A stretch of 64,000 nt of DNA from Bullera alba (Eukaryota > Basidiomycota > Tremellomycetes > Tremellales > Bulleraceae). The notes beneath the pieces are model-generated. The model worked only from the letters and a program-made list of their open reading frames with translations. It was not told the DNA's origin and did not search any database. The stretch covers positions 496,001-560,000 of the forward strand of contig BCIX01000002.1 of NCBI GenBank assembly GCA_001600095.1. Reading direction: 5' to 3'. Made by a program: the position numbers and the translations under genes. Shown here in pieces: positions 11,779 to 23,113 of the stretch (the stretch's first letter is position 1; every line of letters begins with the position of its first letter).

Positions 11779-14700
11779 CTACTCTCGAGCGGCTCCGTTC
11801 GAGCCTTTAGGCGCCTCGTCGTCGGGCCCTTTCCTCCATTGATCCACTACGCCGAAAGCGCCACTTTTCTGTGTCGTCGTCCCTGCTCCACTTGAGACTT
11901 CTCCTCCCGCTGGTCTAACAGCCGTTGTCGAACTCTTGGTGGCATTCCCCGGATCCTTTCTCCACTGATCCACAGCGACAGTCCTTGATCCGCTCGGAGC
12001 GACTTTGCTTTGATCAGCCGACTTGGGAAGCACTCTGACATCGGGCGACGATCCCAGAAGCTGAGTGGTTCGCGGTCGTTCAGCCTCGCTGTCGCTGGAA
12101 ATGACAATCGGATCCGCAATCGATTTCCCAGATACGACCCGCGCGGCCGTCGCTCCATTCGGAACATACGAGCTCGTTTTGATCGGGAAACCGGCCGGCT
12201 TGATCGATGCAGCACCCGGATTACCAGTCTTGGGGGAGCTGGACGGTTGTTTCACCGCAGCTCGGCTTTGAGGTGTCGAGGCCGAAACTGGGGATGGCAT
12301 TGCGGTCGGTGGACGGATCGCCGCAGAAGTAGATGAAGACCCATTCTGCCCGCTAGGTCTGGCGAGGGTGGCACTTGTCAAAGCTGGCATGAGGGTGATT
12401 GGCGTTGGCATTGTCACTCTCCCGCTGGAGACTGGAGTAACGGGCTTGCTAGCATTGTTCCAGAACGTCATCGGTCTTCGAGATGCAGTCGCACTGCTCT
12501 GCGGAGCCGGGGTTGCCGCTAGGGAGGAGTATGTCGGTCTTACAGATGGTAATGAAGGGCCAGGAGTTGGAGTCGGTTGAGATGGTCTGACCGAAGTTGA
12601 TGGCTGGGCGGCACCGTTCGTCGCACCGTTGGGTTTCGGATTGGTGAGCATTGAGCTCTTTGGAGGCACAACATGCGATTGAGAAGGCGGTTTGGCTGCG
12701 TCACCATTGGTGCTACCGGTCCCGACGGCTCCGTTGGAGACACTCGCGGTGGGTTTGTGAGGAAGATCGATCGACGACGTCGTTGCCTTGCCGGCTTCGA
12801 TGGCACCTTTGGTAGTCTTTCTCTTCTTCTTCTTGCCCTCGCTACCGTATTCTTCATCGTCGAATCGGGTGGATCGCACTTCGTCTATACTCGGCGGGAC
12901 GAAGCTGTCTGGGATGATGGGTTTGATGTAGGATTTACAGGTGAGCGTGATGGTCGGATCCGGACGATCGAGATTGTACTCGAGCACAGAGTTGGCGTAT
13001 GAATTGAGAGTTGTTCTGTAATCGACAAAGCAATTGGTTCCAACGCGATCTATCAACAAGATATCAGCTCGATCCTGAACATGCTGTGCGGAATGCTTAC
13101 CGTGCATCTGGACGCGAATGCCAATTCCACCTTGCTGATACCTCTTGGCCTCTTTCACTGTGCAGCAAGGGCATCTCCACGGTTTGCCCTCGGATCCTAA
13201 GCACTCATTCGGCGCTTTGACACAACTTGCGTGGTAGATCTGACTGCACTTGACGCATCGAATATCCACCAAAGCGTCCGCTGGCGGTGATGCGCAGATA
13301 CAATGTCGTTCGCCCTCGTGAGCCTCTACCAAGACCAATTTCGGCTTTCTCGGCCTCTTTTGACCTTTGGCAGGAGCTCTCGCATCGCTCATCCGCTTGT
13401 AGAGCCACGCTTCGAAGTTGATAATGGTCTTGGTGGCAGGGTTCTCGGCGTTGTACACGAAAGGCAGGTTGAACAGCTTTCTCGCCTGAGTCGCCAGAAG
13501 CTCGTAGTCTCGACACGGCACGGCGTCGCCCAGTGGATCCGTTAGGCGGAGGAGGTATCGACTGTACTGGACACATCGGTCGACTACCTGGTCCAACACC
13601 GAGAATTCGACGGGCTTGAAGAGGAAGCTGTATCGATTGGTATCGGTCATTCTGGCAAACAACACCAAAGACGGTCGATCGTCCAATGATGACTTTTCGC
13701 ACATGGCGCATCGGAATGGTTTGTCCAGGTTCTTCGCCGTCAACGATACGCATTTGGGGTGGTATTCGCCGTTGCAAACCAGACAGGTGACCATTCCAGG
13801 GGCAGGTGCCGTTCGACAGAAGCAGCTGTATGCATCGGAAGGGTGTGTGTCGTTGGGATCCAAATACGCTTCCACCCCGCGAAGCATGTTGGTGACAGCG
13901 GTCATGAGCTGCTTTGGCTGGACTTTAAGGGCGACAGCCAGGTGATTCTGCCATTCTGCGTGGTAGTCGAGCTCCGCTTGTAGTTGAGAGATCTCCGGGA
14001 TCTCGACTCGACCCAAAGGCCCGGTGGCCGTCTTGACCGCTTTGCATAATCGCTGAGCGGCGACGACGGATCCTTGAGCACTGAGCTGAGTGCGAGCCGA
14101 CGACTCCCAGCCGGCGATCGTCTTGTGCATGGTCTCTAATTGACGCATCGTGTCGATCGATGTCGGTGTGAGCTCCTGATTTTCGATGAGCGCCACCAGG
14201 TCTTGTCGACGGATCGTCTTGGAGGCTAGTAGCGACTCCACAGCTTGTTTCCATTCCTTTCCTTTGGTCTGACGTTCTCGAAGTTGTTGGACCAGAACAT
14301 GATCGGCTTGGATCCCGCACTCGTCCGCCTGCTCCAAGAGCGTCTGTACGTCTTCGTAAGACAAAGTACGGTCGTCCACCTCTGATTCGACCTTGTTGAA
14401 CCATTCGAGACGATTGACGATATTCTGGATCGCGCGGATTTCTGGCATATCGAGGCTCAGACTATTTCCAAGGATGAGAGCCGTTCTACACTCTTCGATA
14501 TCCAGCTCGTTCTCCGGCGTCGAAGTGATCAATGCCGCTTGAGACTGGAAAGACTCGATCGATAGCAAGATCTGTCGAAGCTGCATGATCTCCGGGGCGT
14601 CGAATGCCAATCTCTCGACTTGCTTGAGCAGGGCGTTGAGTGCAGTTGGACTCTTATCCATCTCCTCTTCCTCGGTATCGGCGGCGTGTTGTCTGCCCTT

Positions 14701-17700
14701 CCGGCGGCGACCGGTACTCTTCCGGGTGGTAAGGGTGGTGACCTGTTCGACCCAGGCGCTGGCGCGGGAGATGAGGTTTCTGAGATCGACCACCTCAGGC
14801 ATGGGGTAGGCGATCCGCTCTCCATCCGCCAATACAGCTTTCATGGTCTTGAGTGGTGGGCGGGGGACGTCGAGTAGAGCGTCCAATCTCGCCCTCCAGG
14901 CATTGGGCTGTTCTGCTTTTGCTTCCACCGAAGCAAGCATTTCCTCCAATTGAGCCTCCGAGTATCGCTTCCTCAACTTCCGAGCACCCTTGTCGCACGA
15001 GCAGAGAGTGTCGGCGTGTTCCAAGCACGATACCAATTTGGTGCAGGAGCAGGTGACCTGGGAAAGGTAGCAAAAGCCTTTGCACGTGCAGCATTGATAC
15101 TGCTCCTCTGGGCAATCCTCCTCTTCCAGCGCTTCGGTCATATTCGGCATTGCCGCGCGTAATTTGTCCCGACGAGCCGTCTCCTCTTCGACCATGAATC
15201 GGAATTGAGGAGCGAGCCATAATGCCGTTTTGATTGTATCCGAGAACAAGGCGATTGTGACCAGGAGCTCGTTGTGGGAGAACACCGGCACTTTGTGATG
15301 CAGTTTGTATCGTTTGATGCACTCGAGACCATCGGGCAACCAGTCCGGCAGGGCGAAATTGACGGCTTCGTTGAAGTTGGTGCCGTGGTTGAAGCCGCAG
15401 TGATACGCTTTCGGGTAGGTGATGACAAACTCATTCGGCCTTTGATCGCACGCTACCACTTTAACTCCGGCCTCCGTCACTCGTCCGGGGTTCATCATTG
15501 TGGTCAGGTGGTAGAGCAGTGATGGCTGTTGCTCAAATAGATCCGGGGCTTCCGACTTCATTGCTTGCTCGAATTTCTCCGCATCTGAGCCGGGGATACC
15601 GTACCAGGTCTTCGTCTCTCCCCAGTGCACTGTGTTCTAAGTCAGACTCTATCGAGCATGGGATGATCCGAGGTATACGCACTGTAGTTGACGGAATAGG
15701 TGTAATGATCCTCGTTATGCCAACAGAACGCCGAGAACATCATGCCGACATAGATCCAAGGCACCGTCATTCCCGAGATGTCCGACTTGATGTATCGCAG
15801 TAATCTGGATTGTAAGCAGTGCTTAATGCCCTAAGGAACTCACGAGTCCTGCACGATAGGCATATTATTCAAGTTCCAGTCGTCCGCCGAGTACTTGTTC
15901 AGAGGATGTGTTTCGGTTGTAGGCGATCCACTACCAGCACACACGTCAGCCATGTCCTATCTCCACCCCGGACAAACTCACCTCCCGTGGGTGGTGGAGT
16001 GTACATCTGCTCCATACTCCACCTCGACAGTATCCGTCGAACTCTCTGTCAACCTCCAAAATTCCTTCTCGACATCGTCTTCCGACACCTCCACCTTGCC
16101 GAATGACCTCGATAGCCCAGAGTCTCTCTTGTCCTCGACAGTCTGAGAAGATGATGGCCGGTGCCGCTGCCACCAGGCATTTGAAAATGCGGAATCTCGC
16201 GCGAGGAAGGAAGCGAGTGAGTGATCTTCACCGTCCTCGAAGCCAAAGTCGTCGCCTCTGCTCAACAGGCATGGCGTGCAGAACCATTCTTCGTTGGTGG
16301 GCACCGCTGCCAGCGGCGGATCCAGGCAGAAGGTGTGGAAGCCTAGCAAGAGGTCAGATTAGCTCATGTGGGAGACTACAGGCTTTCACGCACCTCTGTC
16401 GCATCCATCGCACAGCAGGATCTTGTTCGCCACATCGCCTCGTCTACACACCTCGCACACCTAACAAATGTCAGGTCACAACTTATCATGGCAGGTGTCT
16501 GTTTGCTCACCTCCCCTTTCTGATACTCCGGCAAGGGCGCGACTCTCTTGCCATTCTGTCTCGAAGGCAGCATTTCCTCATCGCTCAGCTCGCTCTCGCT
16601 GCCATCTCGATTCGAGAAACCAGGGACTATGATCTTGATATTGGCAGAGTTGATCGCATCTCCTTGCTCTGGATCGAAGGGCGTGGTGGCTTTACTGGAT
16701 GAGCCATTCGGCAGCGAGAGGGTTGGAACCGACAACGCTCCAGGTGGGGACAACGACTTGGCCTTTGGGCCATTGCCTTCCGTCTGCCCGCTACGAGGGC
16801 TGATCCGGGTCGGTGTCGATGGACCGGCTGCGGATGACATTTTGCCGTGACGCGTTGGCGAGGCTGGGCTTTCGCCCACAAATCCAGGCGGCTTGCTTTT
16901 CGTGGTGCTCGGTATTGGCGTAAGAGGCGACCCAGACACTGATCTCGCTCTGAGAGCGAAGTTGTCGAACGGCAAGATGATTCGGATATAAGCACTTTTG
17001 ATGCTAGGTCCATATAGCTCGTTGAAACCCATAGTTTGGGAGATGATCGGCCAGCCCTTCAATCTGGTCACTTCCTCGTGCCCTCCCAACTTGTTGACCT
17101 CTTTGCGCAATTGCCACAGATCCAGGGGCTTTCGGTCGATGACGGGTATTGTCGCGGTGGAATCGCCCTGTTGGAGGTGGAACATTGAGAGTTGTTCCAG
17201 AAAGTTGATCTTGGCCCGCGATGCCGCTTCGAGCGAGTTGAGACGCTGCAGACGTGTCCTGAACCGGAATGACGCGGTGTCGAGCGTGAAGGGCATATGC
17301 CAGCCTTCAGGCGGGATGATCTTGCAGATACCGTATGGTTTGGCCAGGGGACCAATCTTGTCGATATAGGCCATCGGATCGCTGAACTCTGCCTCGGTTG
17401 GCCTGAAGACCGGGCACTCCTCCAAGCCAAACAATCTCGATCCACTTCGATTTGGCGCGTGTCGCATTCCATCCTGACGCACAGATGAGATGTCAAAGGT
17501 TGGATTTGTGACTAGAGGTTTGTGAAGCGGGTTCTTCGATATCGACGGTCCGGAGGGTCCAGCCGAGGCTGATAAGCCGCCAGCCGGTAGAAAGGAAGTG
17601 CCGCCTGGGCCAGCAATTGGGATAGGAGTCCCGGCGCGATCGAGCTTTGTCAATGCTTGGACTTTGGAGCGTCGTTGATTCCGGTTCAGCTCGGCATCTT

Positions 17701-17986
17701 CGACCTGGTCAAAGGCCGGGACAGAGGGCAATGGCGCGGGATATTCGAGACATGTAGTGAATGTCGGTTTAACCCTCTTCAGATCCCCGTTGGATGATTT
17801 CGGCTTGAGCAGACCGCTTGATCCATTGGACGTATGGTCTCTGGGCAGATAGGATGATCTCGGAGTTTGAGGCTTCGCGCCCATTCGACTGGGACGAGCA
17901 GTTGGTTGAGCACCAGTCTCTGGCAACGCAGGCATCGATGCAGCCACCGTAGGACCACTCGGAGGTGCTGGGTTGATGGATATCAT
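11779..17986 (-). CDS. KDM5: KDM5/JARID1 (Lid2-type) histone H3K4 demethylase
   Basis: This Fe(II)/2-oxoglutarate dioxygenase removes methyl groups from H3 lysine 4. Domain order is full-length KDM5: a disordered Pro/Ser N terminus; JmjN at about residue 195 ([20 protein letters not shown]); ARID ([30 protein letters not shown]); PHD1 near 495-540 ([20 protein letters not shown]); JmjC; a C5HC2 zinc finger ([17 protein letters not shown]); a PLU-1-like helical region; PHD2 ([20 protein letters not shown]); PHD3 ([17 protein letters not shown]); and a Ser/Thr/Pro tail. Iron ligands are kept: His and Glu of FCWHNEDH and His of [10 protein letters not shown]; the cosubstrate loop [15 protein letters not shown] forms across an intron. 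The ATG at 17986 is the first in frame after upstream non-ATG codons. The last exon, 11779-15630, is 3.9 kb without an intron, against very short exons just upstream. Known partners include Snt2, encoded at 54466-57787. Confidence 0.95.
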
Positions 17987-19185
17987 GTCGGGTAACACCA
18001 ATGGAATCGGATCTTGGGTGATGCACGTTGCCGATTTTACTGTACACGGTTCGGCGGCCTATGCCTTGAGAATCATCCACTTTGCTTGGACGAGGTGGAG
18101 GCGATACAGCATAGGGCGAAAGGGATCTCTCCGTAACTGTTTTGGCGAGTCGAAGGAGGTTTCGCCCAGAATCCAGGATAGCCTTTGTCTTATCCTTCTT
18201 GAGCTTCGCGGGTTGGGTACAGGTGGTCACGCACAGGGGACGCTACAAACTAGCTAGATGTAACAGGTTACAGGATCAGCAAGGCGACTTTGACCGTCCG
18301 GCTCTGCCGCAACCAAGCGATAGCACGGAACCTTTCTTGTCAACCGGGTGGCGACGACCCCTTGATACGACACGTCAGGATTTGCACTTCTTACAACGTC
18401 GACAAGCACTGAGTTTCGCGGCATCAGCTATCAATTGTATACGCTCAGGCCTGTATGCTATGCGCGATGGGGATGATACCGTTCTGATGCACGCAATGCA
18501 CGCACAGTATGTATGCTATGCCTGATGCACCAGAAAGACCAATGAGATTAGACTCTCCGGGTAGGGACTAACTATGTCGATCCATTTTGTAATAGACAAT
18601 TAGCCCTGATTAGCCTAGCTGGGGTTTCGATTAAACGACGGGATCAAATGCTCCCCGCGTGTTGTGAACGACGGTCCTGTTCGTGCTGCAGATCAGAGAG
18701 CGGTCGGTGTGAAATCAGAGATCGTTAAGCCCGCACTACTCGAGTCTCACCATCAGGTCTCATACAGAGCAGCACATCAACATCAGCTCTGTAGGAACTT
18801 GGCGCATCCGTACTGGCTTGGAATCGAGGCGCAAGAATCCCTCGTCGTTATCGACTTTGTCCGCTCGAGTTCGATTGTAAAGGCCTGGACCGCTCAGGAA
18901 CCTCCGAGCCTCCGAGAGCAACACACTCAGTGCGAGCCGAAACACCCCTGGACCAACTCGTGCAATTCTCACTCGATTCGACACGGCGACACAGCACCGA
19001 GGTCTGCTTGGTCACTGGAGTCGATACATCCAGCATACTCTCGGTTGCATCTACATCAGCATCCTTTGTGCGAGCTTGGTCAACCTCGTCGATTTCGCTC
19101 TTTCATCTCAATGGCGAAGCCGTAATCACAACACTCGACCTGCAACTCTTTCCCATCCTTTGTCCGTTTGTCGACTGTTCTTCCT
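17987..19185. other. Divergent intergenic region between KDM5 and the Rho GEF
   Basis: About 1.2 kb with no convincing gene. The open frame at 18664-19125 (+) has no family resemblance. Near 18455-18525 there are short repeats of TATGCTATGC and GCACGCA type. It presumably holds both promoters and long 5' leaders. Confidence 0.45.
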
Positions 19186-22100
19186 ATGACGGCTGCACCA
19201 TGGCAACAACCCGCCGCGGGTCCGTCTCGTCAGTTCTACGGAGGCCCTAGCTCGACACACGACTTTATCGCGCCTCCAGTCCCGGCGAAATCACCATCCC
19301 CTGTCTTTGCCCACTCTTCCAGTAGCAACATGTCGGGCTGGCCAAGTGATCAAATGTCTTCGTCGACTGATCTGTCGGGTCAATCCGCTCCAAGCGAGGA
19401 AAGAGCGGAAAACTCGAAGCGCAATCCTTTGGTCGACCTCATAGAGACGGAAAGGGTGTATGTAGAGCAGCTCGGGCTGATCATCAGGGTGTGTATTATT
19501 GTTGAAGGTTCGCGACTTGTTAGTCGGCGCTGACGTCTTTTACAGCGTGTCGCCGCGGCATGGTCGAGAAAAGACTTCCCTCCGCCCAAGTTGGACTTGA
19601 TGTTCAGATGCGTGGAAGCGGTATACAGGGCGAACAGGGCTTTCGGAGCTGTGAGTAGTCGGCTTTGCGAAGTGATGCTGACTGCTGCCTAGAAATTGAA
19701 AGAGATTGGACCAAATCCTTCCAGTCCCAAGGCTCTCGGCGACTTGCTCATGCGATGGGTGAGTGGTAGACTGGAAAGTATTTGCTGATCGTCAACTTTC
19801 AGATTGACGACCTCGAGCCTGCTTATCATAGGTACGCGACAACGTTCATGACAGGCTTCGATTCATATACGCCGGTCTCGAAGAACACGCTTCTGCCAGC
19901 AATCTTGTCCGATATCTCAACAGTCTCACCGCCCAGTCCCCCTCTCTCCCTCTGGTCGCTAGATGCCTTGTTCATCCTTCCATACTCGCGTCTTCGATAC
20001 TACCGAAAACTCTACGCCAGGTTGTTGCGCTCGACCAAGGAGGGCAGGAGTGATCACAAACTGCTCGTCGTGGCGAACCAAAGACTGGATGTGCTTGTAT
20101 CCGATGTCGAATCGAGGTTGGAGGTGGATGCTGCAGAGGAGGAGACCAACGATGGCTCACAGCGGAACGGAACGACCGATGATAGAGCCAGGGAAGGTAG
20201 CTGGACTGACAATGAGCGAGTCAGCCGGACGAGCTCGGCATTGGACAGCTCAATCGAGAGTCATCAAACGTGAGTCAAGTCGGGAACTGCAGTGAGTCTG
20301 ACTAAGTGTAGATTCTCCCCATTTAGCAGTCGTATCGAAAACTCTCGTACATCAGGAGGATCTGCCGCCACCAGTCTCGATCAGTCACCCCAGAGAAGGC
20401 CTACCATCACCGTACCCAAAATGACCGCTGTGACACCTACAATCACCACGCCCAATACCGCTTCGGCGCCATTGTCCGATTTGGAGTTGCGGATCGAAAC
20501 AGACCGCACTTTGGATCTCTTTACCATGCAGCTGAAGGTGAGTTAAGAGGCTATACCGTTAGTGTTGCGCTAATGACTCTCGCCTTTTAGAAATGCAAAT
20601 TACAGATGAACCCACCCAACCTCCCTTTTGCCCGAAATCTCAGATCCTCACACGATGTCACGGTCTACTTCACTCCTTCATCAACCGGTCAGCAAGTGGT
20701 CCATCCCCGGGCACATGTGTTCATCTTGTCGGATCTTTTCCTAGTGGCCGAGTGGATGGAGGCATCGGATAAGGCTGCGAGGGCACAGCAGGTCGCTAGA
20801 GAGCAGCCGGAGAGAGTTGGACAGGGAGGACCTATGCCTGAGATGTGGTTGAGTTATCCTCCCTTGGCGGGAAAGCACCTCAGCGTAGCCGAAGGTCAAC
20901 AATGTGAGTATGCGTACGGCATGGTCAACGAGGAAGAAGCATGAGCTGACATGGAATAGCCAATGTGCTTACGGTCACAATCATGCGCAAGGAGACTTTT
21001 GTTATTCACGCCGAGTCGGAGCTGGCGCGAGACCACATGATCAAAGACATCATCGACTGTATCGACTATGCAACGGCAGGACGTGAGTTCAATCGTATCG
21101 TTGCATTTGGGTTGATACTGAACTTTTTCGACACCATAGCCTCGCGACGCAATACCGGAGACCTTGGTGCTCACAATGATGCCCGATCGCCCTCGTCGCT
21201 GTCAGACAGTCGGTCCGGTGATGGCATGTTTCCCCCACTTCGCTCTTTCAGCCCCTTCTCGCCCGATTCCTCGCCCTCAGCCAGTCCGCGACCTAGTGAC
21301 ACGCCACACATCCCACCGCCGACCATGGGAGGGAATGCGCTTGTCAGCCAAGTCAACAAGCTCACCCTCGAGCCTGGGGAGACGGTTCCGTTCCAACACT
21401 ACTCCCGAGGACCTTCGCCCATCTCCCAACCTATGTCGTCCAGCAGCTCGTCCCAATTGCCGCCACGGGGAGCCAGTCTGCGTACACGAGTCCCTTCAGG
21501 TCCACCTCTGGGCGCAAGCAGCCACAACATCAACTCATATGGCAGTCAGGGGACCCTACCTCCACCTCAATTACCCAATTTGCCTTTCGCCAGCGCGTCT
21601 GATCCGGCACTGGTCGGACCAGGGCAGATCATGCCTCATATGGGAGGCGCACCTCTGCCTCGATCGCCATCTGGTCGCTCCGTCCAATCTGCGCCTCGGC
21701 CAGAAGAATATCGACCTCCAGTGCCGACCATGCGAGGACCGGGATCTCATTATTCAGACGGAGCAGCGGGCTATCACCTACCACCATCACGATCACGTTC
21801 CGCTGAACCCCTCCGTCCGCCAATTCCAGCCGAACCTCCCTCTGCTCGATTCTCCAACTTCCCAGGCCGGGGCGACAACCCTGTTGGCTTGACCGACGAC
21901 CCTGACGACATGTCTCCGCCAATGTCGCCAGTCGAGGAGGAGACTGCGACGTTGACTGGTCCAGCAGTCATCTCCGCACAGATGAAGTGCAAGGTCTTCC
22001 TCAAACAGTCTCACCAGCAATGGAAATCGCTTGGAAGTGGTAAATTGAAGCTATACTCTCAAGCCCAAGGAAACGTCAAGCAATTGGTCGTCGAAGCCGA

Positions 22101-22314
22101 TGGATCCTCGAAACAGATGTTGATCTCGACCATTGTCCTGACCGACGGAGTGGAGCGGGTCGCCAAAACCGGCGTAGCGGTTGAGATCTCCGATAGGGGC
22201 AAAAGAACGGGAATCGTGTATATGATCCAACTGAGGAATGAGAACAGCGCGGCGGGCCTGTTTGAGAGTTTGTTGGCGGGGAGCGACAGAGCGCCCGGTG
22301 GAAAATCTAGATAG
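19186..22314 (+). CDS. DH-domain Rho GEF with PH-like domains
   Basis: A fungal Dbl-homology protein expected to load GTP on a Rho-type GTPase at the cortex. The ATG at 19186 gives a Ser/Pro-rich leader of about 75 residues. The DH region then starts NPLVDLIETERVYVEQL, continues with MRWIDDLEPAYHRYATTFM and SLWSLDALFILPYSRLRYYR, and is split by at least four short introns. An acidic linker and Ser/Pro stretch precede a PH-like segment (RTLDLFTMQLKKCKLQMNPP, HPRAHVFILSDLFLVAEWM, TIMRKETFVIHAESE). A long disordered Pro/Ser/Gly region of about 250 residues follows. The C terminus is a second PH/RanBD-like fold (CKVFLKQSHQQWKSLGSGKL, TDGVERVAKTGVAVEI, YMIQLRNENSAAGLFESLL). This DH-PH-linker-PH layout is a recurrent fungal arrangement; which GTPase it serves cannot be told from the sequence. 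Confidence 0.85.
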
Positions 22315-23113
22315 ATGGGGGACCGAGAGGGCCGAGGTCACTGCGTTCTTTGGCGATCATCAAGCATGTCTGTCTTCATATTGGGTTCATTGGACGCTTC
22401 TTACGACTATTGCATCTCATGCATCATGGACTAACGGCAAGGGATGGAGATCGCTTCGCTCGGTTGGGTGGGTGTCACATGTTAAAGTCACGTGAAATTT
22501 GATGGTCCTAGGCGTGCACGCGTTCGGTTCCGTTGGCCGCATGCTCGCTCTCTCCAACCTGATTCAACTTTCCGTTTCGTCAAAGCGAAGCTCGACCACT
22601 GCCTAGCACAAAGGGTCTGCACAGACGTCGCAGAGCAAAGCATCAAGGAGTAAAGTGTCACTGCGAGCAGGGATCATATCGCGACACTCGAACTGCTCTT
22701 GAAAGCCACGACTCGCCGCCGAACCGCCGTCGAGATACCATCAATACCGCCAATTTTTTGGTAGCGCAGTTTGGAGGTCCGCTCAGACGGATCAGAATTC
22801 AGAGCATAGAGTGCTAGAAACTAGGTCTCTGAAGAAGGATTATCAATCGAGCTCGTGAGTGTACTGGCGTTCCACATCTGCGAGATGGCAGCTGGTTTTT
22901 GGACTACGCTTGCTATCTATGCTTTCACGCAGATCTCAGCCGAGGAGGAGCTTGAGCTGATTCATCCTGTGATCCTAGGTATCCTTTCATCGCAGGAGAG
23001 ACAAGTGTCAGCACAAGCTCGCCTACCCCTCGACAGCAGTTGTCTGGGATAGAGAACCCTTTTGGTGTCCACCCACACTATAATCGATACCTGGACCCCT
23101 CGACTCACCCACC
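22315..23113. other. Intergenic region upstream of the nucleotidyltransferase gene
   Basis: About 800 bases between two co-directional genes. It contains a perfect TCACGTGA box (22488-22495) and an ACGCGT at 22518-22523. A short plus-strand frame at 22855-23052 is Ala/Leu-rich but unlike any family and is more likely leader sequence. Confidence 0.45.
22488..22495. promoter_or_regulatory. Palindromic TCACGTGA E-box
   Basis: An 8-bp perfect palindrome with a CACGTG core, the site type bound by fungal bHLH regulators such as Cbf1 (flanking T...A fits Cbf1 better than Pho4). It lies about 620 bp upstream of the ATG at 23114 and about 175 bp past the Rho GEF stop, so its target is uncertain. Confidence 0.35.

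Noticed and set aside
21164..21892. Plus-strand frame of 242 codons inside the Rho GEF
   Set aside because: It is an alternative register of the disordered, Pro/Ser-rich linker of the Rho GEF.
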